Positions 9,317 to 15,281 of a DNA stretch of 19,633 bases are shown here, in pieces (position 1 is the stretch's first letter; the number at the start of each line of letters is the position of its first letter). The position numbers and the translations under genes were made by a program. Source of the DNA: Acidimicrobiales bacterium (GTDB taxonomy: Bacteria > Actinomycetota > Acidimicrobiia > Acidimicrobiales > Palsa-688). The stretch lies in contig JASHVH010000364.1 of NCBI GenBank assembly GCA_030039575.1, positions 1-19,633 of the forward strand. Reading direction: 5' to 3'. The notes under the pieces were generated by a model. It searched no databases. It was not told the origin of the DNA and saw only the letters and a list, made by a program, of their open reading frames with translations.

Positions 9317-10596
9317 TGGCTTCAAGTGCTCAACGCCCTGAACCTTTAGATGGTGGGCCTGTCGACACCCGCGGTGTCTTGGCCACCCTGGTCGCGCTCT
9401 CGCGTTCGTACGGGTCGGATCCCGAGATGACGCTCGCCGGCGGGGGCAACACGTCAGCCAAGCTCGATGGCCACCTGCTGGTCAAAGCCAGTGGCGCCGC
9501 CCTGTCGCAGATCGGTCCGGACGACTTCGTCGACCTGGATCGCACCGCCCTTAAGGCACTGCTCGAGCGTGACCTTGCCCCTTCCCGGGCCGAACGCGAG
9601 GCCGCCTTCAAGGACGCCCTCCTGGCCGCCCGCTGGACGCCCGCCACCGGCCGGCGCCCTTCCGTCGAGTCTGTGCTCCACCACTTGATGCCGGGGAGGT
9701 TCGTGGTCCACCTCCACGCCACGGTGGTCAACCAGTTTGCGTGTAGCCGGGACGGACGGCGCCTTGTCGGACAACACCTCGCTCAGGACGTCGTCTGGGT
9801 CGGGTTGGTCGACCCCGGGTTCATCCTGGCCAAGACGCTGCAAGCAGAACTGCGGGCTTTCACCGCCAAGACTGGGAAGCAACGGCCCCGGGCCGTCATC
9901 CTGCAAAACCACGGCGTCGTGGTGAGCGGTGAAACCCCCGAGGAGGCGAGGGCACAGGTCGACTGGCTGCTCGGTGAGCTGGGGGCCATAAAGGAACGAG
10001 CGGTCCGGGGGGCACACGCCCGGGCCCGGTCCGGCCCCTCACCGCGGCCGGACGAGCCGCCCGGCCCGTCTCAGGTGGAGGAGCGCCGGGGAAAGGAGCA
10101 GGCAGCACAAATCAGGCGGGCGCTCACCGCCATGTTCACTCCTGGTGCGGGAGGTCACCCCGAGGTCGTGTTCGACGGTTCCCACGTCGTAGCCGGTCTG
10201 CTGGCTCGGGACGAAGGTCGCCGGCTGGCGCTTGGTGGCCCCGTGACACCGGACCAGATCGTTTACTGCCGGTCTTTCCCACTATGGCTGGAGGTCGGGC
10301 CGCGTGACACCGGCCCCGCCCTCGAGCGCCATCTCGCCGCCGGTGTGCACCAATATGCACAGGAACACGGGGGTGCGCCGAAGGTGGTACTGGTCCCGGG
10401 AGTGGGTATGTTCACGTGGGGTGCCACCCGGCCGGAGGCCGACGCCGCCCGTCTTGTCTATCGGGACGCGGTCAAAATCATGACCGGTGCACTGGATCTG
10501 GGGGGTGTGAGCTATCTGGACGACGACTTCCGTGGCTTCATCGAGAACTGGGAGCTGGAGGCCTACCGGCGGAAGCGTCTTTTTGAACCCGCATAA
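9316..10596 (+). CDS. Class II aldolase/adducin domain protein (RhaD/RhaE-like aldolase half)
   Basis: This 426-residue protein belongs to the zinc-dependent class II aldolase family that cleaves or epimerises sugar phosphates. Visible are GGGNTSAK (about 42-49, phosphate-binding type), E118, the zinc ligands H132 and H134 in VVHLHAT, and H199 in QNHG. The fold resembles the N-terminal half of the bifunctional rhamnulose-1-phosphate aldolase/lactaldehyde dehydrogenase proteins (about 680 aa). It stops at IENWELEAYRRK, where those proteins continue into a Rossmann SDR domain. Residues about 235-262 form a charged, proline-rich linker. The ATG at 9316 is preferred over TTG at 9313 because GGAGGAG ends 6 nt before it. 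It overlaps the upstream orphan gene by one base. The exact substrate is unknown. Confidence 0.88.
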   Translation: MASSAQRPEPLDGGPVDTRGVLATLVALSRSYGSDPEMTLAGGGNTSAKLDGHLLVKASGAALSQIGPDDFVDLDRTALKALLERDLAPSRAEREAAFKDALLAARWTPATGRRPSVESVLHHLMPGRFVVHLHATVVNQFACSRDGRRLVGQHLAQDVVWVGLVDPGFILAKTLQAELRAFTAKTGKQRPRAVILQNHGVVVSGETPEEARAQVDWLLGELGAIKERAVRGAHARARSGPSPRPDEPPGPSQVEERRGKEQAAQIRRALTAMFTPGAGGHPEVVFDGSHVVAGLLARDEGRRLALGGPVTPDQIVYCRSFPLWLEVGPRDTGPALERHLAAGVHQYAQEHGGAPKVVLVPGVGMFTWGATRPEADAARLVYRDAVKIMTGALDLGGVSYLDDDFRGFIENWELEAYRRKRLFEPA

Positions 10597-10660
10597 ACGG
10601 GGCGAGTTATTGGTCACCAAACGGGCCAGAGCGTTCTCCGGGACGGCATCTCTCGGCCCA

Positions 10661-10699
10661 GCCCAAGTGATAGAACGGGCCGCGAAAGTCACTTAGGGC
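10661..10699. promoter_or_regulatory. Inverted repeat upstream of the universal stress gene
   Basis: GCCCAAGTGA (10661-10670) and TCACTTAGGGC (10689-10699) pair over 10 bp with one bulged A, around an 18-nt loop. The element lies 34 nt before the probable start codon at 10733, a suitable place for an operator or a 5'-UTR hairpin. It is too far from the aldolase stop to be an obvious terminator and has no T-run after it. Confidence 0.45.
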
Positions 10700-10732
10700 A
10701 GTCATGCGTCCGCCGAGAGGGTGCTGTCGAAC

Positions 10733-11182
10733 ATGGGCATGAGCGGGTTCGAGCTTGGGACCGACGGCCCCCAGGTGATCCTGGTCGGCGTGGACGACTC
10801 GGTCACGTCGTTGCGAGCCGCGGCCTACGCTGCCGGCTTGGCGCGACGCCAGTCCGCGCGATTGGTGGCACTGTACGTGCGTTCTGCGTCGACGATGGCC
10901 GCACTGGCACCGATGGGGGCGGCCTCGATGCAGCAGGCTCTGGAGGAGGCGTCGGCCGACCTGGAGCGCCGCTTGACCGAGGGTGGCCAGAGTATCGGGC
11001 TTGACATAGAGTTCACCACCGCCGTCGGTGAGCCCTTTGCCGAACTGGTCAGAGCGGCCGAAGAGATCCGCGCTGACGCCGTTGTGGTGGGTGCTTCGAA
11101 ACAAGCGGGTCACCGAGTGATCGGCTCCATCGCGGTGCGCCTCGTACGGGCCGGGCGCTGGCCCGTAATCGTTGTGCCGTAA
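10733..11182 (+). CDS. Universal stress protein, UspA family
   Basis: A single Usp domain of about 149 residues, typically a soluble dimer induced by stress or growth arrest. VILVGVDDS gives the first beta strand and the nucleotide-contacting Asp. The C-terminal VVVGASKQAGHRVIGSIAVRLV and WPVIVVP match the family. The ATP-binding consensus GxxG-x9-G(S/T) is altered: the second Gly is Lys (GASK) and the following stretch is shorter by about two residues, so ATP binding may be weak or absent. GTG at 10721 is also open in frame, but its GAGAGG would abut the start codon; ATG at 10733 leaves 12 nt. It lies between the aldolase and an anti-sigma-like gene, all on one strand but with 137 nt before it and more than 100 nt after it. 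Confidence 0.9.
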   Translation: MGMSGFELGTDGPQVILVGVDDSVTSLRAAAYAAGLARRQSARLVALYVRSASTMAALAPMGAASMQQALEEASADLERRLTEGGQSIGLDIEFTTAVGEPFAELVRAAEEIRADAVVVGASKQAGHRVIGSIAVRLVRAGRWPVIVVP

Positions 11183-11246
11183 GTCACAATCCTGGCCCAA
11201 CACCTGGCAAATTCAGCCCTTTTGTGGGTGCGCGGCGCTGCCCGGT

Positions 11247-11277
11247 GACAATTGTCCCAGTGACGATAACCTCACTG
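11247..11277. promoter_or_regulatory. Two adjacent inverted repeats upstream of the HATPase gene
   Basis: A perfect 10-bp palindrome GACAATTGTC (11247-11256) is followed directly by CAGTGA-N8-TCACTG (11258-11263 and 11272-11277). They lie in the stretch 11183-11548 that precedes the conserved part of the next protein. Nothing else firm is seen in that stretch besides an in-frame open extension of the HATPase protein. Both repeats have the size and symmetry of dimeric regulator operators. No consensus promoter could be placed with confidence. Confidence 0.4.
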
Positions 11278-11548
11278 AGCAGCAATGTTGAGCCGTTTGG
11301 CCTATTTTGCCGGCCGCGCTAGCGGCGCGATCATCATTTCTGTGCGAGAACCACCGGCGCAGTTGGAAATCTCGTCTATCAGGAGCGCACTGGACCACCC
11401 GGTTTGGCCGTCGTTACCTTATACGGGCCTTGACCTTCAGCTTCATGAAGACAACTTCCCGGCCTTCGGCCGGCGTACACCCTTGTTCCGAAAACCAGCC
11501 AATTCGCTGCTTGACTTGGTCCGCCAGCCCAACGCAGTACCCAAGCCC

Positions 11549-11938
11549 ATGATCAAACCTGAACCACACAAAAGGAATACGAGAGCGGGGCAATGGCTGG
11601 CCGCTTCATTCGAACCCACTCCGCGTTCCATCAGAGAGGCGCGGAAGTTCTTCGGTTCCGTGGTTACCCAGCCCGGCATGCGTGAGACTGGTGAACTGCT
11701 CGTCTCGGAGCTGACGACCAATGCTCTGCGCTACTCGACCGGTCCGTTCGAAGTCCGGGTGCGGGCCAGGCCGCGGGTGAGGGTGGAGGTCCGCGATAGC
11801 GGCCGGGACCTCCCGGCGGTGAAAGACGTTGGCACGGGCGAGGAAGGCGGCCGGGGCCTGCGGATAGTGGGGCAGCTGGCTCGGTCCTGGGGGACCGAAG
11901 AGTTGGCCGACGGAAAGGTCGTCTGGTTCGAGCTGTGA
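11549..11938 (+). CDS. HATPase_c protein, RsbW/SpoIIAB-like anti-sigma or regulatory kinase
   Basis: A small GHKL-fold ATP-binding protein of the kind that actinobacteria use as anti-sigma factors or switch kinases in stress signalling. The N box is LLVSELTTNALRYS, the G1-like box VEVRDSGRDLP, and the G2-like box GEEGGRGLRIV. The usual closing strand KVVWFEL is present. From ATG 11549 the protein has 129 residues, close to the normal family length (about 130-150). The frame is open back to ATG 11285, which would add 88 residues without recognisable domain content and with weaker G+C bias at third positions. Neither ATG has a clear Shine-Dalgarno, so the start is uncertain. No partner sigma factor or antagonist (STAS) gene is adjacent. 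It converges with the SRAP gene. Confidence 0.82.
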   Translation: MIKPEPHKRNTRAGQWLAASFEPTPRSIREARKFFGSVVTQPGMRETGELLVSELTTNALRYSTGPFEVRVRARPRVRVEVRDSGRDLPAVKDVGTGEEGGRGLRIVGQLARSWGTEELADGKVVWFEL

Positions 11939-11948
11939 GCTGAAGGCC

Positions 11949-11968
11949 GGCCGGCGGGCCCGGCGGCC
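11949..11968. terminator. GC-rich near-palindrome between convergent genes
   Basis: GGCCGGCGGG (11949-11958) and CCCGGCGGCC (11959-11968) are complementary at 9 of 10 positions and fill most of the 31-bp gap between the stop codons of the HATPase and SRAP genes. As a hairpin it would have a small loop of about 4 nt and no T-run. Its position is right for a shared terminator. Confidence 0.4.
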
Positions 11969-11969
11969 C

Positions 11970-12698
11970 TCATCCGGCTGGCGCCGGCCAAAAGCCGTCC
12001 TGTGCCCCGGCCGGCCGGTGCGGTTCTACCAGTTCGGGGCCGTCATTGAGGGCGCTATTGACGGCGAGGCCGACGGGGAACGACTTCAGCAGGCCTTCTG
12101 GCGCCGGCACCAGCAGTTCGGCCAGCCGGCCTGGGCGCAACGGCTCCGGGTTCAGCCACTCGTCCCAATGTCCAGGCGAAAGGACCACCGGCATGCGGTG
12201 GTGCACCGGCGTCATCGTTTTGTTGGCCGTAGTGGTAATTACCGTGCATGTGCGCAGGGGCCGGTCTTCGGCGTCGAACCAGACGTCCCACAGGCCGGCA
12301 AACACGAGCGGTTCGGCCCCCGGGCGGCGAAAGTAGAACGGTTGCCTCGGGTTACGGGCGCCGGGCGGTTGACCGCGCCACTCGTAGAAACCGGAGACCG
12401 GCACCAGCGCTCGGCGCCTGGCCACCAGCGAACGGAAGGCCGGCCTCTTGCTCAGGGTTTCCGCCCGGGCGTTGATGAGCTTGGCCGCGATCCTCGGATC
12501 TTTGGCCCAGTTAGGTACGAGACCCCAGCGCAACGCTCTTAGCCTCCGGGCCCCGGACGAGCTCGTGGCGACGACATAGACAGGTTGAGTGGGGGCAACG
12601 TTCCAACTGACAGGCAAGTCCGGCGCGTCGACCTCGTCGACCTCCAGCAAGCGGGCCAAGGTGTCTTTGGGTGTTGTCGCAGTCATCCGGCCGCACAC
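11970..12698 (-). CDS. SRAP-domain abasic-site DNA-protein crosslinker (HMCES/YedK family)
   Basis: SRAP proteins crosslink to abasic sites in single-stranded DNA through the amino group of Cys2 and protect them during replication. The 242-residue sequence starts MCGR, giving the catalytic Cys2 after methionine removal. WNVAPTQ, INARAET, GFYEW (catalytic-region Glu) and HHRMPVVL (active-site His) are all intact and in family order. The start must be GTG at 12698: the nearby in-frame ATG four codons later would remove Cys2. The last 30 residues or so (after NSALNDGPEL) are a poorly conserved tail. The regulator gene ends 26 bp upstream on the same strand, so the two may share a transcript, although the functions look unrelated. 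Confidence 0.93.
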   Translation of the reverse strand: MCGRMTATTPKDTLARLLEVDEVDAPDLPVSWNVAPTQPVYVVATSSSGARRLRALRWGLVPNWAKDPRIAAKLINARAETLSKRPAFRSLVARRRALVPVSGFYEWRGQPPGARNPRQPFYFRRPGAEPLVFAGLWDVWFDAEDRPLRTCTVITTTANKTMTPVHHRMPVVLSPGHWDEWLNPEPLRPGRLAELLVPAPEGLLKSFPVGLAVNSALNDGPELVEPHRPAGAQDGFWPAPAG

Positions 12699-12724
12699 TC
12701 GATGAGGCTACCTGGCCCGCCTAC

Positions 12725-13405
12725 CTAGCTGGCGTCGAGAGTGCGGCGGAGCCAGTCCTCCACGCCGGCCACGTGGATGGTGGACCACATTTGGGCTAGT
12801 TCCGCGTCGTGGGCCCGGACGGCGTCCAAAATGGCGCGGTGCTCGGCCAGGGTCCTGGCCAGCGCCCCCTCCTGGGTGATCCCGCGCCATACGCGTGCCC
12901 GCTGGGTCGAACTGGAAAGGCTTTCTATGAGCGAGGCCAGCACGGAGTTGCCTGAGGCGGCGGTGATAGCACGATGAAACTCGACGTCGGCCTGGACCAG
13001 TTCGGCCACCGGTGATTCGGTGGTGATGGGTGCGAGGATCTGCTCGAGTTCGACCAATTGACGCCCGCTGATCTTTTCTGCCGCCCGGGCGCAGGCCGCG
13101 GGCTCGAGGATACGGCGGACCTCGAGCAGTTCGAGCACAGACGAATCGTGTTGGAACTCAATGATGAAACTGAGCGTGTCGACGAGGGACTCCGCCGAAA
13201 GGTCCGAGACGTAGGTGCCGTCGCCCTGACGAACGTCGAGTATCCGGACCAGAGAGAGCGCCCGTACGGCTTCGCGCAGCGAGTTCCTCGACAGGCCCAG
13301 GCTGGCGGCCAGGTCGGGCTCGCGAGGAAGTTTTTGCCCCGGCTGCAACTCGCCCGAGCTGATCATCACCTTCAGCTTCTCGATGGCCTTGTCCGTGACG
13401 GCCAC
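12725..13405 (-). CDS. FadR-family GntR transcriptional regulator
   Basis: A 226-residue DNA-binding protein with an N-terminal winged helix (about 1-70; LPREPDLAASLGLSRNSLREAVRALS is the helix-turn-helix region and GDGTYVS the wing) and an all-helical FCD effector domain (about 80-220). Likely metal-coordinating residues of the FCD pocket are visible in QADVEFHRAI, LAEHRAILDAV and TIHVAGVEDW. Such regulators bind sugar acids, keto acids or similar carboxylates and usually repress. The gene is transcribed divergently from the sugar uptake and L-fuconate operon, so it is the probable local regulator (inference). The start is GTG at 13405, with GAGGGA about 8 nt before it. A near-palindrome GACCTGGGTC (13406-13415) touches the start codon and might allow autoregulation. 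Confidence 0.93.
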   Translation of the reverse strand: MAVTDKAIEKLKVMISSGELQPGQKLPREPDLAASLGLSRNSLREAVRALSLVRILDVRQGDGTYVSDLSAESLVDTLSFIIEFQHDSSVLELLEVRRILEPAACARAAEKISGRQLVELEQILAPITTESPVAELVQADVEFHRAITAASGNSVLASLIESLSSSTQRARVWRGITQEGALARTLAEHRAILDAVRAHDAELAQMWSTIHVAGVEDWLRRTLDAS

Positions 13406-13544
13406 GACCTGGGTCCCTCGATCCTGTTCTTGGCGGCTACGAAAAAGTTGGCTTGGTGGCTAGCGCACTACCAGCGAGTATGTCAGAAGGCCTGAGCGGC
13501 CCCGCCAGGCGGCGCCCGCCCGACCGGTGCGCCCTGGGCTTGAC

Positions 13545-13573
13545 TTGACACGGTCGTCCTTCGGCACAATACT
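13545..13573 (+). promoter_or_regulatory. Probable sigma-70 promoter of the sugar operon
   Basis: A perfect -35 hexamer TTGACA (13545-13550) is followed by exactly 17 nt and AATACT (13568-13573), which matches TATAAT at four of six positions including the first-A and final-T positions. Transcription would begin near 13580, giving a leader of about 400 nt before the binding-protein start. This is the best housekeeping-type promoter I could find in the window. Confidence 0.65.
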
Positions 13574-13580
13574 GCTGAGA

Positions 13581-13597
13581 CATCGGATGAATCGATG
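13581..13597. promoter_or_regulatory. Candidate operator overlapping the transcription start
   Basis: CATCG (13581-13585) and CGATG (13593-13597) form an inverted repeat with a 7-nt spacer, and ATCGAT within it is itself palindromic. The site sits directly downstream of the -10 element, where a bound repressor would block transcription. The divergent FadR-type regulator is the obvious candidate ligand, but the sequence is not the classical TNGTNNNACNA core of that family, so the assignment is tentative. Confidence 0.4.
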
Positions 13598-13726
13598 ATC
13601 CTAGACCAAAGCTGCCCCTCAGGGAAGCTTGCGCCGGCCAGGACCGAAGTACCAAGATGCCAACGGGAAGAAAGAGACTGCAGGCGCGCAAGTAGTCTTT
13701 CAGCGAGTCCTAAGGGGGGCTGTTTC

Positions 13727-13774
13727 ATGGGCACCAAACGAGCTGCTCCACAATACATCGGGTCAAAAAGCTGA
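13727..13774 (+). CDS. Candidate 15-residue leader peptide ORF
   Basis: ATG at 13727 is preceded by AAGGGGGG with a 7-nt spacer, a strong ribosome site, and the frame reads MGTKRAAPQYIGSKS then TGA. It lies in the middle of the long leader of the sugar operon and upstream of several hairpins, so its translation could influence folding downstream. A frame of this length can occur by chance, and the peptide has no run of one regulatory amino acid, so a classic attenuator is not indicated. Confidence 0.25.
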   Translation: MGTKRAAPQYIGSKS

Positions 13775-13792
13775 AAACCTTCGCCTACCGGG

Positions 13793-13938
13793 CGGCGCTA
13801 GCCGGGACCGGGGGGACGGCGCGCTTGCCACTTTGGTGCGCATGACTGCCGGCTGACGGCCACGACCGGGCCCGAACGGGAGTGGCCGAGGGCTCAGATG
13901 TAGTGAGGACGCAGCCCCACCGCCGGAAAGGGCGGTGG
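13793..13938 (+). promoter_or_regulatory. Structured 5' leader (hairpin series) of the sugar operon
   Basis: Successive stem-loops can be drawn: CGGC/GCCG around GCTA (13793-13804); GCGC plus GCCA paired with TGGT plus GCGC (13821-13841); GGCCAC/GTGGCC (13858-13863 with 13882-13887); GGGCT/AGCCC (13890-13894 with 13913-13917); and a perfect 8-bp stem CCACCGCC/GGCGGTGG (13917-13924 with 13931-13938) with a GGAAAG loop. The last one ends 37 nt before the ribosome site. Base 13917 is claimed by both of the last two stems, which could make them alternative. I cannot match the whole to a known riboswitch class. In high-G+C DNA some hairpins arise by chance. Confidence 0.4.
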
Positions 13939-13985
13939 CAACACGGTTTACCAGCAGAAAAATGGGCACAACAATGGAGGAAAAC

Positions 13986-15182
13986 GTGGTCAAGACGAGA
14001 AGAACGACGGTCGGTTTAGGAAGAAGGACCAGGGTACGGGGAGCTGCGGCCGCTGTCGCAGCCTTGACGGCCGTGACGCTTTCGGCATGGGGCCCGAGCA
14101 CCGCGCTGGCCTCGACCAAGGTAAGCGCGGCGTCGTCCATACCTATTGGCATCGACCTCACCTACAACGACACTCCCTTCTGGGCGGCCTATATCCAGTA
14201 CGAGGCCACTTATGCCAAACAGATGAACATCAAGCTCATCGGCCCACTACTGGCGGCAGCCAACGCCAGCCTGCAGAACCAACAGATCGAAGAGTTGGTC
14301 AACGAAGGGGCCAAGGCGGTCGTGGTCAACCCCGAGACGGCCACCAGCCTCGGGCCGGCCATCGACTACGCCGCCAAGCACAATGTGAAACTGGTTTCTG
14401 TCGACACCATTGTCGGCACCGGCCACGTGTACATGGTGGTGCGGGCCTCCAACGTGCTGTACGGCCAGGACGCCTGCGCCTACATCAGCTCGAAGGTCAA
14501 GTCTGGTTACGTTTTAGACCTGGAAGGTGACCTCACTTCGTCCAACGGCGCCGACCGCACCAACGCCTTTGACTCGTGCATGGCTGCCAACGACCCGGCG
14601 GTGAAGATCCTGAAGGACCCCACCGTTTGGACAGAGGCCACGGCTGTCACCGACGCTGAAGACGCCATCAATGCGTACGGCAAGAACCTGAAGGCGATCT
14701 ACGTCCAGTGGGACAGCCCCGACTACGGGATCATCAGCTACCTGGCCTCCAAGGGTTTCGGCCCTGCAGGCGGTTCGGCCGACCATGTCATCATGGTCAG
14801 CGACGACGGGGTCCCGGCCGAGATGTGCGAGATCACCCGGGGCTGGCTGGACGCGTCCCAGTCCCAGCCGGCCAACCTGTACGCCCAGTACGCGCTGACC
14901 TATGCGGTTGACGCGGCCAAAGGCATGACCCTTTCCCCGGGCATGGCCGGCGGCGGCGCCCCCACTCTCCAGTACGTTTCGTACCTGGGGGACAAAAACC
15001 TGGGCGACCCTATCGTGGCGCCCTTCGTGACCAAGACCACCACGACGTTGACTGTGGCGCACGCGGTTGACGGCCTGGCGGCATCGACGACGTCCACACC
15101 GGTAACCGATAGCAGCCTCTACGGCAACGTACTGGGCAAGGCGCAGGGCGGCGACTGCAAAGGCGTCACTGCGTACAAGTAG
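13986..15182 (+). CDS. Sugar ABC transporter substrate-binding protein, RbsB type
   Basis: Extracytoplasmic receptor of a CUT2-type sugar importer, delivering the ligand to the permease encoded two genes downstream. From GTG 13986 it has 398 residues. A basic N-terminus (KTRR, GRRTR), a hydrophobic core (about 19-35) and ALA at about 40-42 form a Sec-type signal peptide; there is no lipobox Cys. The mature part has the two-lobed periplasmic-binding-protein type 1 pattern: IPIGIDLTYNDTPFW, QNQQIEELVNEGAKAVVVNP (the classic RbsB-like stretch), KLVSVDTIVGTG and DHVIMVSDDGVPAEM. GGAGG ends 5 nt before the chosen GTG; the upstream in-frame GTG at 13935 falls inside a hairpin. The C-terminal 80 residues, rich in Thr and Ser, are longer than in ribose-binding protein. 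The ligand is probably a 6-deoxysugar, pentose or sugar acid, judged from the operon. Confidence 0.93.
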   Translation: MVKTRRTTVGLGRRTRVRGAAAAVAALTAVTLSAWGPSTALASTKVSAASSIPIGIDLTYNDTPFWAAYIQYEATYAKQMNIKLIGPLLAAANASLQNQQIEELVNEGAKAVVVNPETATSLGPAIDYAAKHNVKLVSVDTIVGTGHVYMVVRASNVLYGQDACAYISSKVKSGYVLDLEGDLTSSNGADRTNAFDSCMAANDPAVKILKDPTVWTEATAVTDAEDAINAYGKNLKAIYVQWDSPDYGIISYLASKGFGPAGGSADHVIMVSDDGVPAEMCEITRGWLDASQSQPANLYAQYALTYAVDAAKGMTLSPGMAGGGAPTLQYVSYLGDKNLGDPIVAPFVTKTTTTLTVAHAVDGLAASTTSTPVTDSSLYGNVLGKAQGGDCKGVTAYK

Positions 15183-15190
15183 ACCGTCAC

Positions 15191-15227
15191 GCCGGCACGC
15201 CTCCGGTCCCGTCGGAGGTGTGCCGGC
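15191..15227 (+). terminator. Strong intercistronic hairpin after the binding-protein gene
   Basis: GCCGGCACGCCTCCG (15191-15205) pairs with CGGAGGTGTGCCGGC (15213-15227) over 15 bp with a single G-T pair, around a 7-nt loop. It begins 8 nt after the stop codon of the binding protein. No T-run follows, so read-through to the ABC ATPase is expected. Such hairpins commonly protect the upstream message or reduce downstream expression, giving more binding protein than transporter. Confidence 0.75.
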
Positions 15228-15281
15228 CACCCGGCACTTGTTCTGCGGGCATTTGCGGTGCGGTCAAGCATTTGTAGTGAA

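Larger units (their letters stand above)
13406..13985. other. Long divergent intergenic region and operon leader
   Basis: These 580 bases separate the GntR gene from the sugar-binding protein gene. Visible elements are a near-consensus rightward promoter, an adjacent inverted repeat, a 15-codon ORF with a good ribosome site and several hairpins before the binding-protein start. Base composition between 13560 and 13780 is lower in G+C than the flanks. No tRNA or transposase remnant is seen. A leftward promoter for the regulator must lie near 13430-13500; the minus strand offers only a weak CTGACA candidate there. Confidence 0.65.

Noticed and set aside
13629..13856. Open frame of 75 codons in the leader of the sugar operon
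   Set aside because: No good ribosome site, mixed composition and no recognisable motif; the shorter ORF at 13727 in another frame has a better start but is also only tentative.
13781..13985. Cobalamin or other known riboswitch upstream of the binding protein
   Set aside because: I looked for conserved boxes such as the B12-box and found none in order; only generic hairpins are supported.
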